From NCBI RefSeq assembly GCF_000622225.1, contig NZ_KK211413.1:55321-119320 (forward strand): a stretch of 64,000 bases of DNA. The letters are read 5' to 3'. The stretch comes from Roseomonas mucosa ATCC BAA-692 (lineage in GTDB: Bacteria > Pseudomonadota > Alphaproteobacteria > Acetobacterales > Acetobacteraceae). Of the stretch, positions 19,284 through 28,210 are shown piece by piece. The stretch's first letter is position 1. Each line of letters opens with the position of its first letter. The position numbers and the translations under genes are program-made. The notes beneath the pieces were generated by a model, which was not told the DNA's origin, did not search any database, and was given only the letters and a program-made list of their open reading frames with translations.

Positions 19284-20494
19284 GGCCGGGCTCCTCCGGT
19301 GCTTGTGCCGGTGCCGGAACCCTGGCCGGCCGTTTCCATCTGCGCCTGGGCGCGGCCCTTCCACATGCCGCCCCGGCCACGCCGGACATCGAGCGCGGAA
19401 CGCAGCGTGAAGACCGTGTAGGCGAGGCCGATGGCAGGCAGGGCCAGGCCCCAGAGCACCGCGCCCGGCGGGGACAGCCGGTAGAAGCGGAGCATCGGAT
19501 GGAAGGCCAGGGCCATCAGCCCCCAGGCCAGGAAGCCCAGGAACTGCGCCCAGCCGCCCGCGAAAAGCGCCAGCAGCACCGGCAGCATGTAGGTCACAAC
19601 CATCCCCAGCACCGTCCCGGCCAGGAGCCAGGGCGAATAGCCGAGCTGCGCATAGGCGGAGCGGGACACCATCCGACCGATCTCGGCCACGCTGCGATAG
19701 GGGCGCAGGCTGGCGGCGCGGTAGGTCAGGCTGAGGCGGATCGGCCCCTGCGCCTTGAGCCGGCGGCCCAGGGCGCAGTCGTCGATGATCTCGTGCCGGA
19801 TGGAGTCGATGCCCCCGGCGGCCTCCAGCGCCGTGCGGCGGACCAGCATGCAGCCCCCGGCGGCGGCGGCCATCGGGTTGCGGTCGTCGGAGACCCAGCG
19901 GGAGGGATAGAGCATCTGGAAGAAGAAGACGAAAGCGGGGATCAGGAAGCGTTCCGCCGCATTGGCGCAGGAAAGCTCCGCCATCAGCGAGACCAGGGCG
20001 CAGCGGTCGCGCTCCGCCCGCGCCACCAGGGCGCGCAGGTTGGTCGGCGTATGGCCGATATCGGCATCGGTCAGCAGCAGGTATTCCGGCGGCGCCTCGC
20101 CAGTCCCGGCGCAGGCATGGGCCACGCCCTGGCGCACGGCCCAGAGCTTGCCGGTCCAGCCCTGCGGCAGCGGGATGCCGGGCAGAACCTCCAGCCGCTC
20201 CTCGGCACCGGGGATGGCGCGTGCCGCCTCGGCCGTGCCGTCGGTGCTGCCGTCATCCACCAGGATGACGCGGAAGGGGCCGGGATAGCGCTGCGCCAGC
20301 AGGCTGCCGACCGAGCGGGCGATGACATCGGCCTCGTTGCGGGCGGGGACCACGGCGGTGACGGCGGGCCAGGAGGCGGGGTCGGGGGCCTCGTCCCGAT
20401 CGTCGCGGTCGCGGGCCAGCCAGAAGCCGCCGCGTGCCAGCAGCATGACGAGCCAGATCGCCACGGGCACGAGTGCAAGCAGGGTGAGAAGCAT
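19280..20494 (-). CDS. hpnB: Hopene-associated glycosyltransferase HpnB
   Basis: A 404-residue GT2-family glycosyltransferase. It has an N-terminal membrane span, the nucleotide-sugar-binding VVPARNEADVI, a DDGSTDGT motif, the DxD-like LLTDADIGH, and C-terminal spans (LLAGTVLGMVVTYMLPVLL and following). Segments such as QGWTGKLWAV and NAAERFLIPAFVFFFQMLYP mark the HpnB subfamily rather than HpnI. The sugar it adds and the acceptor are not established. Its ATG abuts the hpnA stop directly. The C-terminal tail is Gly/Thr-rich and low in complexity. Confidence 0.88.
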   Translation of the reverse strand: MLLTLLALVPVAIWLVMLLARGGFWLARDRDDRDEAPDPASWPAVTAVVPARNEADVIARSVGSLLAQRYPGPFRVILVDDGSTDGTAEAARAIPGAEERLEVLPGIPLPQGWTGKLWAVRQGVAHACAGTGEAPPEYLLLTDADIGHTPTNLRALVARAERDRCALVSLMAELSCANAAERFLIPAFVFFFQMLYPSRWVSDDRNPMAAAAGGCMLVRRTALEAAGGIDSIRHEIIDDCALGRRLKAQGPIRLSLTYRAASLRPYRSVAEIGRMVSRSAYAQLGYSPWLLAGTVLGMVVTYMLPVLLALFAGGWAQFLGFLAWGLMALAFHPMLRFYRLSPPGAVLWGLALPAIGLAYTVFTLRSALDVRRGRGGMWKGRAQAQMETAGQGSGTGTSTGGARP

Positions 20495-21541
20495 TCAGTG
20501 CAGGTAGCCTGCCTCGCGAAACCAGGCCAGGGCATCGGCCACGCCCTGCTGGTACGGGCGGGCGCTGTAGCCCAGCTCCCGTTCCGCCTTGGCGGAGGAG
20601 AAGAACATCCGGTAGCGCGACATGCGCAGGCCATCCACGGTCAGCAGCGGCTCCTTGCCGGTGATCCGCGCCACCGCCTCGAAGCCGTAGGCGAGGGGGT
20701 AGAGCGGGCCGCGCGGCAGGCTGATCCGGGGCGGCTTGCGCCCGGTCAGCCCGGCGATCACCGAAAGGAGTTCCTTCAGCGACACGTTCTCGCCGCCCAG
20801 GATATAGCGTTCGCCGATCCGCCCGCGCTCGAAGGCCAGCAGGTGCCCGGCGGCGATGTCGTCCACATGCGCGAAGTTCAGCCCCGTATCGACGAAGGCG
20901 GGCATCTTGCCGCGCGCCGCATCCAGGATCATGCGCCCCGTGGGTGTCGGGCGGATGTCGCGCGGCCCGATCGGGGTGGAGGGGTTCACGATGACAGCGG
21001 GGAGATTCTCCTTCGCCACCATCTCCTCGACCACCCTCTCGGCCCAGGTCTTGGATCGCTTGTAGACGCCGATCGCCTCTTGCGGCGCGGCAGGGGAGGT
21101 CTCGTCCACCGGGCCGGTGGCCCCGGCGATCCGAAGCGTGGCCACGCTGCTGGTATGGACGATGCGCTCCACGCCTTCCTTCAGCGCGGCGCGCATCAGG
21201 TTGCGCGTGCCCTCCACATTGGCGCGCGTCATCACCGAGGGATCGGGCGCCCAGAGCCGGTAATCCGCTGCCACGTGGAAGAGGTAGCGCATCCCCTTGA
21301 GCGCGGCGGCGAGGGATGCGGCATCGGTGAGGTCACCCTGCACCACCTCGAAGCCCAGGCCCGACAGGTTGCTGCGTGGGCTGGTGGGACGGATGAGGGC
21401 GCGCACCTCCAGCCCGCGGGCCAGAAGGCTGCGCGCCACGGCGGAGCCGAGAAAGCCGGATGCGCCCGTGACCAGGACCTTGTCGCCGGGGCGAAGGGGC
21501 ACCGGGGACGGCTGATCCGTCCGATCGCCAGCCTGTTCCAT
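20495..21541 (-). CDS. hpnA: Hopanoid-associated sugar epimerase HpnA
   Basis: A 348-residue extended short-chain dehydrogenase/epimerase. The NAD(P)-binding motif is VTGASGFLGSAVA (about 24-36), and the catalytic Tyr-x3-Lys is YKRSK near residue 165, followed by NPSTPIGPRD. HpnA is the first gene of the classic leftward hpn operon. Its partner HpnB follows without a gap, so the pair probably modifies and attaches a sugar. About 15 residues before the fold are Pro-rich and variable. Confidence 0.9.
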   Translation of the reverse strand: MEQAGDRTDQPSPVPLRPGDKVLVTGASGFLGSAVARSLLARGLEVRALIRPTSPRSNLSGLGFEVVQGDLTDAASLAAALKGMRYLFHVAADYRLWAPDPSVMTRANVEGTRNLMRAALKEGVERIVHTSSVATLRIAGATGPVDETSPAAPQEAIGVYKRSKTWAERVVEEMVAKENLPAVIVNPSTPIGPRDIRPTPTGRMILDAARGKMPAFVDTGLNFAHVDDIAAGHLLAFERGRIGERYILGGENVSLKELLSVIAGLTGRKPPRISLPRGPLYPLAYGFEAVARITGKEPLLTVDGLRMSRYRMFFSSAKAERELGYSARPYQQGVADALAWFREAGYLH

Positions 21542-21986
21542 CGATTCGGGGAGCTCCGGATCGGCCTGTGCTGCGGCGGGCCAGAACTGCCCGGGCTTCC
21601 CGCCGGCTGGCCGGATACGGGGCGGAAAGCCGGCGCAAGTTAGCCCAAATGAGCGGGGTATGAAAATGGCCCTGGCGCGATTATGGCGGAAAAACAGGCA
21701 AATAGGCCATGGAATGGCGGGACGCGTGCATCGCGCACGACATGCTTGTGCTTCCGGACCATGCCAGGCCGTCCGATGGAGAAAGTACCGGAAGCGGGCC
21801 AGATCGTTATGAAAACCGGAGTTTGTGCAATCTTCCGGCGATCACAGGAAGTTTTATCTATTGTGAAGATTTATCTCGTGTTATGAGACATCTCACAAGG
21901 CGCATCGATGCTCGCAGTGTTCACCCTTCCTGAACGCTTTTCATGCGGAACTGATGCCCGAACATGGAACAGAAGGTTTGCTCGCC
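21542..21986. other. Intergenic region with the hpnA operon promoter
   Basis: A 445-bp stretch without a supported gene. The part next to hpnA should hold its promoter. The segment 21800-21900 is conspicuously A+T-rich for this genome and contains TTGTGA (21861-21866) facing TCACAA (21893-21898), enclosing TGAGA-CA-TCTCA (21884-21895). This is a possible operator or promoter for the small rightward gene at 21987. No transcription factor could be assigned. Confidence 0.5.
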
Positions 21987-22232
21987 ATGGACATGAACTG
22001 GGTCGGACGGCTCGCCGGCCAGGACATCCTCCCCCCACACGTGACCGAGGACCCCGCCTTGCTGGCCTCCATCGACGAGGATCTCCGCCAGGCTTCCGCT
22101 GCCATCGACGCGGCGCTGGTTTCCCCGATGCGGGCCATCAAGGCACAGCACATCGCCCGTGCCATGGCGCATATGGCCGAAGCCCAGCGCATCCAGCGCG
22201 TGTTGGAAGTCGCCGCGCAGCGCGAGGGCTGA
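21987..22232 (+). CDS. Small conserved-looking helical protein, unknown function
   Basis: An 81-residue acidic-then-basic protein beginning MDMNWVGRLAG. Apart from the first 25 residues it reads as a long amphipathic helix rich in Ala, Gln, Glu and Arg (for example RAIKAQHIARAMAHMAEAQR). No family was recognised. ATG 21987 is preferred, with GAAGG about ten bases upstream; an ATG 33 bases earlier is in frame but lacks such a site. The A+T-rich region in front makes a plausible promoter. It converges with the next gene. Confidence 0.5.
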   Translation: MDMNWVGRLAGQDILPPHVTEDPALLASIDEDLRQASAAIDAALVSPMRAIKAQHIARAMAHMAEAQRIQRVLEVAAQREG

Positions 22233-22262
22233 GGAAGCCTCATCCGAGCGGCGCGGCGGGGA

Positions 22263-22682
22263 TCAGCCGAAAGGGCGCAACCTGTCCCGCCACCCTGGCG
22301 AATACAGCGGCACCATGGCCCGAAGCGGATCTTCCCCGGATTCCGCTTCCGCCATCTCATCCGGCAGGGCCGGCTTTGCCAGGCGCAGCAGAAGCGGGCG
22401 CGGCAGGAGCTTCCGGTCCGGCTGGCCCGTCCCGCAACGTTCGACCCGCTCCTCACGCCGGGTAGCCTGCAGCGCCGCCAGGGGCTTGATCAGCCGGCGC
22501 ATTTCCCGCTGCACCATGTCCGCTGCCCAGTTCTGGTGCGCCGCGCCGAAGATGGCGGTGGCGACTGCCCATGATTCGCCTTCGGAATGCCCTGTTCGCC
22601 GCAACTCCTCGTATTGCCGGGCAGCCTCGCGAGCGGCGAGGAGATCGAGCGTCGTAGGGGGAGGGGAGGATTCGTGGGCCAT
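22263..22682 (-). CDS. Hypothetical protein, unknown function
   Basis: A 139-residue protein. The N-terminal half is helical (AAREAARQYEELRRTGHSEG, then EMRRLIKPLAALQA) and the C-terminal half is basic and Pro-rich. No domain was recognised and no membrane span is seen. It may be real because its composition is protein-like and A+T-rich intergenic sequence follows its start. It lies alone between the small helical protein and a gene-poor stretch. Confidence 0.45.
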   Translation of the reverse strand: MAHESSPPPTTLDLLAAREAARQYEELRRTGHSEGESWAVATAIFGAAHQNWAADMVQREMRRLIKPLAALQATRREERVERCGTGQPDRKLLPRPLLLRLAKPALPDEMAEAESGEDPLRAMVPLYSPGWRDRLRPFG

Positions 22683-23201
22683 GGGCGAAGGTTAGCGAAA
22701 AAAGAACAAATAGGGAACAAAAACCTCATGCGAAAACACGCCCGGAACTGATGGGTGTGAAGTCCAGGGATCGGGCATGATGGTGCGCCATGGTCCAGGG
22801 GCTGGTCGAGACCGGTGGTGCGAACCAGATCAAAGCTATGATGAGGAAATTGGCTGGGGAACCTGGATTCCCTGATCAGCCGACCACGCTCTAGGCCTTC
22901 AAGGCTTTCCAGGCCGCCCGCGAAGGATTTGTGGACCACGAATCCGGACCCGTCAACCGCGTCACCCGGACGGCAGTGAAGCACCGCAGGCACCGCTGAG
23001 TCCCCCCGCCGACCGCCTCCGCCTGCCCAGAATTCCTTGTCATCGTCCTGGGTGGCCGGTGCGCCCGCACCAGCGGTCCAGTCCCTGATCGCTGGACATA
23101 ACGGTTCTTCAGGCGGCCGTTCCGGCGTCATCGCGAACCTCTTGTCCTTGCATGCGTGCAGTAATGCCTGGCGGCCTGAGCCCGCGACCGCTGTGGTCCC
23201 A
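22683..23201. other. Gene-poor 519-bp stretch with a possible broken reading frame
   Basis: No intact gene is supported. On the + strand, an ATG at 22790 opens a protein-like frame (VQGLVETGGANQIKAMMRKL and onward) interrupted by TAG at 22892. The same frame continues protein-like (AFKAFQAAREGFVDHESG) to a TGA at 22999. This may be a small gene with a nonsense mutation or chance. The first 60 bases are A+T-rich and probably hold the promoter of the leftward hypothetical gene. Confidence 0.35.
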
Positions 23202-24839
23202 TCAATGGTAGACATGAGGGCGCTCCCGGGTAGCGAGCACAGTACCGACCAGCCGGGTCAGGCGCCGCAGGGAACCGCCCTGCCACGCAGCTTCCAGAGC
23301 GGCGAACTCGACACCATCAAGCGGCAAAGCCCACCGGCGGTCCAGGCCGCGCTCAATGGTCAGGCTCTCCAGGATGCGACCAGCTAGGGAAGCGAGGTGT
23401 TCGGACCTCGGCTTCGGGAAGGAAAGGGCCAGAAAGCGGTCCCGCAGCGCGACTGGCACATCGTCCAGTCCGTTAGCCGTGGCGAACCAGATCACATGGG
23501 CCAGGTTGACCGGCGCCTCGAGATAAGGATCACGCCAGCACCTGGCTGTTCGCGGCTCCAGCATCGACAAAAGGGCATCGAGAAGGCTCCCGTTGACCTT
23601 GGCTGTGCCCGCCTTGTCTACCTCGTCCAGGATGACGGCAGGTGAGGCATGTCGATAATCCCGCATGAGGCTTGCTGGAGAGGAGGGACCGCCGGTGCTC
23701 CATCGGCGGGCGGTACCCGCGAAGGCTGCATCGGCCACTCCGCCGCAGCCATAGATCTGCGATGGCAGGTTCAGGAGCGTGGCCAGCCGCAGGGCGTAGG
23801 TCGTCTTCCCGCAGCCGGGCGGTCCGACCAGCAGAGTTGGCCGCAGCGCAACATATGGCCTGCCGACGAGTTCGCCGAGGATAACCTCCGTGACGGCCGC
23901 TGCATGCGGGAATTCTGCATGGAGCGATCGCCGTACCTCTGCCAGGTCAGACACTGGCTCCAGAGGAAGCCGCAGGTTCAGGAGGTCCTTGAACTCCTTG
24001 AAAACCCGCTGCCCAGCCGCGGTAGACAGATTACCGATCTCCATGAACACGATGTCCGATTGGCACCGTGCGTCAGTGCCCGTACCACAGGCGCCAGTCT
24101 CGTCAGGCGCGGGTGTCTCATCCTCCTTCATGAACTGCGTGGCCAAGCTAGATTGAGACTTCGTCCGGGCAGGTGCCTGGTCAGCAGTAGGTGATGAGCC
24201 GGATTTTCCTGAGCGGTTAGCCAACATCTTGGCCATCATCTGCTCGCCGGGGCCAGCGAGTGCGGCCTCCAGGAACACCGTCGCCCCATTTCGGGACCAA
24301 CGTTCGGGCAACTCGATCTGCCCGGTCGCTGCCAGCAGCCAGCCGACGGCTGACCTGGCACGATGGATAGCCTCATGCTGCTCGATGCCGGGCTCATAGG
24401 CACGGGCGACCGCGAAGGCCGCGACCTTGTGGATTGACGCGGCATGCCCCGACAGGGCGGCATAGAGATAACAGCGGATATCCCCATGCATCTGTGCCAG
24501 GGAGGGCAGTCTGCGTTGGGCCAGGAAGCCCTCGATGGCTTCGGCTGCCGTGATGTAGTCTTTGACCACTGGCTTCTCGGTCAGGTCGCTAAGAGCCAGG
24601 ATCAATGCGTGGGTAGCGAGGTCCTGAGGGTCCAGGAACTCGACTGCGCGTGCAGCAAAATGCCCGGCATCTTGGTGTACATCATCTCGAAACAGCGCAC
24701 AGCCATCCAGGACCTCGGGAAGCGAGGGCACACGCTTCCCGGCAGAAGCCTCGGCAGAGATGTGGTTCAGGTGATCGCGACGTGCGGTGACGACGTCGAT
24801 AACTCGGCGCGTGTTTGAGACCTGCCCGGAACGGCTCAT
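23202..24839 (-). CDS. Lon-like AAA+ ATPase without protease domain
   Basis: A 545-residue protein. Residues 1-300 are a helical region of no recognised family, followed by a Ser/Thr/Pro-rich linker (about 205-260). The AAA+ module has Walker A GPPGCGKTT (339-347), Walker B VILDEVDK (402-409), sensor 1 FATANGL (452-458) and an arginine-finger-like RDRF (466-469). The wording of sensor 1 and the Arg finger resembles Lon. However, the protein stops after the AAA lid and has no Ser-Lys protease domain, so it should remodel rather than degrade. ATG 24839 is set by GGAGGT seven bases upstream. It stands alone, with no clear operon partner. Confidence 0.8.
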   Translation of the reverse strand: MSRSGQVSNTRRVIDVVTARRDHLNHISAEASAGKRVPSLPEVLDGCALFRDDVHQDAGHFAARAVEFLDPQDLATHALILALSDLTEKPVVKDYITAAEAIEGFLAQRRLPSLAQMHGDIRCYLYAALSGHAASIHKVAAFAVARAYEPGIEQHEAIHRARSAVGWLLAATGQIELPERWSRNGATVFLEAALAGPGEQMMAKMLANRSGKSGSSPTADQAPARTKSQSSLATQFMKEDETPAPDETGACGTGTDARCQSDIVFMEIGNLSTAAGQRVFKEFKDLLNLRLPLEPVSDLAEVRRSLHAEFPHAAAVTEVILGELVGRPYVALRPTLLVGPPGCGKTTYALRLATLLNLPSQIYGCGGVADAAFAGTARRWSTGGPSSPASLMRDYRHASPAVILDEVDKAGTAKVNGSLLDALLSMLEPRTARCWRDPYLEAPVNLAHVIWFATANGLDDVPVALRDRFLALSFPKPRSEHLASLAGRILESLTIERGLDRRWALPLDGVEFAALEAAWQGGSLRRLTRLVGTVLATRERPHVYH

Positions 24840-25460
24840 GAGAGCACCTCCGCCGCCTGGTAGTGAGGCGCACATCTCCTGGCACCGGACAGCCCGACGC
24901 GCAGCATGATAGTCATGGGGGTGAAGCCCTGCGTTCGAGTGGCGTTTACCCACCTCCCGCACCGAGGCGCGGGAGGTGGGGGGAACGGAAGAGCCAGGCC
25001 TCACACGGTCAGCGGCAGTCCGCTAACGCCTCAGGCCTGCGCCATCCGCCCTGTTCGTATTCGCAAGGTGTCCAGAGGACGGATCGCCCACCAAGCCTGG
25101 GTCAGGCTCCTGGCAGCGGCATCAAAGGCCGAGATGTCGGCGCGGTCCGTCATGGAGAGAACGTATGTAGAACGATGTAGGCCGTCAACGACGAAATGCG
25201 ATTCGTGGAGACCGCTGTCGATGTGATGAGGTGGGCAGGCTCACCGGGGTGCATGGAACCTGCCACAGGCTCGTTGCAAGGCGCGAACTGTAGGGAACAT
25301 AGGAAGTGAGTTCAGCGCGATTCGTAGGGGAGATGGCCAAAACAGGATGCAGATTCAGAGGCTTGCAAGCGCTGAATCGCGCCTGCGCGAAGAGAAATAA
25401 TCTGGCGATGCTGAGCACCTTGGCAGACAATAGTGCCTCGCTCGCCGGGAGATCCGCACG
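24840..25460. other. 621-bp intergenic region upstream of the AAA+ gene
   Basis: Contains the promoter side of the AAA+ gene, a strong hairpin (24949-24980) and A+T-richer sequence near 25290-25410. No protein-like frame is convincing. AACGTATG and AACGATG at about 25159-25176 are short near-repeats of unknown meaning. Confidence 0.5.
24949..24980. repeat. Perfect 12-bp inverted repeat (hairpin)
   Basis: CCCACCTCCCGC (24949-24960) pairs perfectly with GCGGGAGGTGGG (24969-24980) around an eight-base loop. There is no T-tract on either side, so a classic intrinsic terminator is not clear. It could be an operator, an attenuator-like RNA hairpin or the end of a small element. Confidence 0.7.
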
Positions 25461-25862
25461 ATGAGCCATAGCCAGCCGCAGGAAACGACGGACTACGAGT
25501 CCGCGCTGGAGATGCGTGCCGGGGGCAGCCTGTCGGCAGAGGATGTCGGACATCTTCTGGGCGTCACCCTTCAGGAAGTCGACAAGCGGCGCCGGGAGCG
25601 AGCTCTCCTGGCTATCCAACACGGCGACGAATGGGCCTACCCGCGCGCGCAGTTCGCCGGGACGGAAACAATCCCCTACCTCGCGAGGGTGGTGGAGGGC
25701 CTCGAAGTCTCCGGCCCGTGGGTGACATCCGAGTTTTTAATCACCCCTGATGACACCCTCGACGGCCTGACACCCAGGGAGGCGCTACTACAGGGTGGCG
25801 AGATGCGTGATCGAGTCTTGAGCCTCGTGCGGGGCTGGAGCGAGGGAGAGGGTTTCCCTTGA
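25461..25862 (+). CDS. DUF2384/MbcA-ParS-Xre-like protein (probable orphan antitoxin)
   Basis: A 133-residue protein. Residues 20-45 look like a helix-turn-helix or MerR-like N-terminal segment (LSAEDVGHLLGVTLQEVDKR). Residues about 88-128 (DTLDGLTPREALLQGG...VLSLVRGWSEGEG) resemble the toxin-binding domain of DUF2384 antitoxins, where a Gly-containing turn is followed by a helix. No RES- or Fic-type toxin gene follows, so it is an orphan if the call is right. Similar proteins also occur alone as predicted regulators. The family call is from pattern only. Confidence 0.5.
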   Translation: MSHSQPQETTDYESALEMRAGGSLSAEDVGHLLGVTLQEVDKRRRERALLAIQHGDEWAYPRAQFAGTETIPYLARVVEGLEVSGPWVTSEFLITPDDTLDGLTPREALLQGGEMRDRVLSLVRGWSEGEGFP

Positions 25863-26044
25863 GCGCATGGACGGCCGCTACGCGTCCCTTCAGATGAGTA
25901 CATTCCGCTGATTGCGCCCCGAGCTCCTAGCCTAGCCGCTCAGCCAACTTGGCCACCTGGATGCACTTCCAGGTAAGAGACGAAGCGGGAAGCCGCTGCC
26001 ATCTTCGGCCCTGGCCAAGCCTCCGGAGTGACCGGCCATGCGGC

Positions 26045-26530
26045 TTACTGCGCTGGCTGGAGCACCGGTGAGGACGAGGCGGGAGGATTAGCTTCCAATT
26101 CGGCAATCAACTGCTTCATCTCGCCGATCTCCCGCACCTGGGCCTCGATGATGCTGTCGGCCAGTTGCCGAACGCGAGGATCCCGGATGCGGGCGCGCTC
26201 GCTAGTCATGATGGCGATGGAATGGTGCGGGATCATCGCCTTCATGTAGGCCACGTCGCCCACCGTCTGCTGGCTTCTGACCAGCCACAGCGCCCCCGCG
26301 AACACCAGGACGCTGGCGCCGAGGATGGCCATGTTGGCGGTCCGGTTGCGATACATGCCCAACATGAACAGCAGCATGATGACCGCCATGGTCGCTCCCA
26401 TGACGAGTGCCATCCAAGTCCGGGTCTGGCTGTAGAAGACGTGGTCCAAGGCGTAGGTGTTCAGGTACATCAGGCCGAACATGATCACGGTCGAGGTCAG
26501 GATCATCAGGCCGAAGCGCGTATAGCTCAT
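26045..26530 (-). CDS. Membrane-anchored DUF305 protein
   Basis: A 161-residue protein with three hydrophobic spans at the N-terminus (from YTRFGLMILTSTVIMFGLMY to about residue 88). It then has a DUF305 domain with the hallmark MKAMIPHHSIAIMTSERA (His-His pair) and a helical tail ending in QVREIGEMKQLI. DUF305 proteins are periplasmic ferritin-like-fold proteins common in copper and other metal-resistance loci. ATG 26530 is chosen because the 15 residues before it are not conserved in type. It is the last gene of the leftward copper block and follows the RTX-type gene. Confidence 0.85.
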   Translation of the reverse strand: MSYTRFGLMILTSTVIMFGLMYLNTYALDHVFYSQTRTWMALVMGATMAVIMLLFMLGMYRNRTANMAILGASVLVFAGALWLVRSQQTVGDVAYMKAMIPHHSIAIMTSERARIRDPRVRQLADSIIEAQVREIGEMKQLIAELEANPPASSSPVLQPAQ

Positions 26531-26664
26531 GGCAGAGTGTCTCTCTGAAAGGCCGGGCATCTTCAGTCCCGGCAAGCCTCGGCATCAGGAATCGGTTGAG
26601 GGGTGGCCGACGCCCGCAGGCATCGGCCATGTGGGGAACCCGTCCGATTGGACGTTCGTCAGGC

Positions 26665-28110
26665 TCAGGCGATCGGGCCGCCGCTCTCCGGGAAGACGTA
26701 CCAGGAGCCGATGTCGCTGATGCCCTCCACGAAACCTGGCACCTCGGCGAACATGAAGTCGCTCTGCCGCAGGTCGTCCTTGCCGACGCCCTCGAGGAGA
26801 ATGGACCCCGCGAAGGTGCCGTCCGCCTCCATGCCCCAGCCGACCAGGGCGCCCTCGGCGGTGTCCCGGACCACGACATCCGCGGGCTGGATACCCTCCA
26901 TGAAGGCGATGTGGTCGAAGGCGCCCTGGGCATCGCCGGTCGCTTCGAAGTCCAGGACCACGTCGTGGCCGCTGTCCATCGACACCATGAAGGCGTCAGC
27001 GCCGGTGCCGCCGACCAGGGTGTCGTCGCCCATGCCGCCGTTCAGCATGCCGTGCGCGGCGCCCTCGTCGAGGTAGTCGTCCCCGTCGCCGCCCATGAGC
27101 TCGTCGGATTCCGCCCCGCCTGAGAGCCTGTCGTCGCCAGCCTCGCCCATCAGGCGGTCCATGCCGTCGCCGCCCTGGAGATGGTCGTCCCCGGCCAGCC
27201 CGAAGACCGTGTCCGATTCCGACGACCCGGCCAGGGCGTCGTCACCGTCGGTGCCGCGGAGGATGGCGTTCCCCTCGATGTTGAAGCTTAGGGTGCGGCC
27301 GTTGAACAGGTGGTCGGCTAGAACATCGAACACCGCGCCCGCTTGCGGCTCGCCAACGATGTTGGGCCCGGCGACGCTGGGCGTCGGCGCCTCGTCGGAT
27401 GGGCCCACGGGTTCCCGCAAGCCAGGCGGCAGTTCGGCCGCGTCGCCAAACATGAAGTCGTCCTGCGCCAGAGCCGCCTTGGACACACCTTCCAGCAGGA
27501 CGGATCCGCCCTCCCAACTGACCTGTACCCCGTCCGCGGTGTCGGCAAAGGCCAAATCCGTCCACTGGAGGCCGTCCATGACCGCCAGGTGGTCGAACAT
27601 GCCGGGACCGGCGGTGAAGTCCTTGATGACGTCGTGGCCGCTCGTCCGGCCGATCATGAAGGCATCCGGGCCGCCGCCGCCGACCAGGGTGTCGTCGCCC
27701 ATGCCGCCGTCGACGGTGCTGTGGCCCTCGCCCTCGTCGAGGTAGTCATTCCCGGCGCCACCCCGCACCGTGTCGGCGCCCGCGCCGCCGTACAGGGTGT
27801 CATTGCCGTCGCCACCCTCGACCTCGTCGTCGCCCATGTTGCCGGAGACGAGGTCGGCGACCGCACCGCCATGGAGGACGTCGTCCATGCCGCCCCCGCC
27901 GATGCGGTCGTCGCCGCCCAGGCCCCAGGTGAACTCGGCGCCGTCAGTGCCGCCCAAGGTGTCGGGGTTCTCACCGCCGAAGGTGACGTTATGAACGTGG
28001 TCACCGGCCGTGAAATTGAAGTGAAGCCCGCCCAATGCGCCGTGCAGGCTGTCCGCCCCACGGTTTGCGAGGCTCGCGAGAAGGTTGTCGTGGTGCTGGC
28101 CCCAAGTCAT
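26665..28110 (-). CDS. RTX-type calcium-binding repeat protein with internal duplication
   Basis: A 481-residue, strongly acidic protein with many GGxGxDxLxGG nonapeptides (for example EGGDGNDTLYGGAGADT and QGGDGMDRLMGEAGDD) that form Ca2+-binding beta-rolls. Two units of about 170 residues (51-220 and 281-455) have the same order: repeats, then DDTLVGG, then DAFM, then SGHDV, then DF, then an FDH(L/I)A(V/F)M(D/E)G block, then LLEGV, then DFMF. No N-terminal signal peptide is seen, consistent with type I secretion through a C-terminal signal, but no ABC/MFP secretion genes lie nearby. Its place inside a copper operon is unusual. Confidence 0.85.
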   Translation of the reverse strand: MTWGQHHDNLLASLANRGADSLHGALGGLHFNFTAGDHVHNVTFGGENPDTLGGTDGAEFTWGLGGDDRIGGGGMDDVLHGGAVADLVSGNMGDDEVEGGDGNDTLYGGAGADTVRGGAGNDYLDEGEGHSTVDGGMGDDTLVGGGGPDAFMIGRTSGHDVIKDFTAGPGMFDHLAVMDGLQWTDLAFADTADGVQVSWEGGSVLLEGVSKAALAQDDFMFGDAAELPPGLREPVGPSDEAPTPSVAGPNIVGEPQAGAVFDVLADHLFNGRTLSFNIEGNAILRGTDGDDALAGSSESDTVFGLAGDDHLQGGDGMDRLMGEAGDDRLSGGAESDELMGGDGDDYLDEGAAHGMLNGGMGDDTLVGGTGADAFMVSMDSGHDVVLDFEATGDAQGAFDHIAFMEGIQPADVVVRDTAEGALVGWGMEADGTFAGSILLEGVGKDDLRQSDFMFAEVPGFVEGISDIGSWYVFPESGGPIA

Positions 28111-28210
28111 GCCGAAGCTCCGTCAGAACGTGTTGACCCGCTCGGGAAGCGCTTGTGCTTCCGGTTGAGGCGACAAGGACCAGGCCCGATGCCCGGTCCC
28201 TGTCTCGGCG

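Noticed and set aside
19499-21643. Long + strand frame opposite hpnA and hpnB
   Set aside because: Shadow of recognised genes; low-complexity translation.
21941-22456. Minus-strand frame overlapping the 81-residue gene
   Set aside because: It overlaps both neighbouring candidates and its translation is Arg/Ser/Cys-rich, like a shadow frame.
25185-25622. 145-codon minus-strand frame overlapping the DUF2384-like gene
   Set aside because: No ribosome-binding site, half of it is antisense to a better candidate, and no domain is visible.
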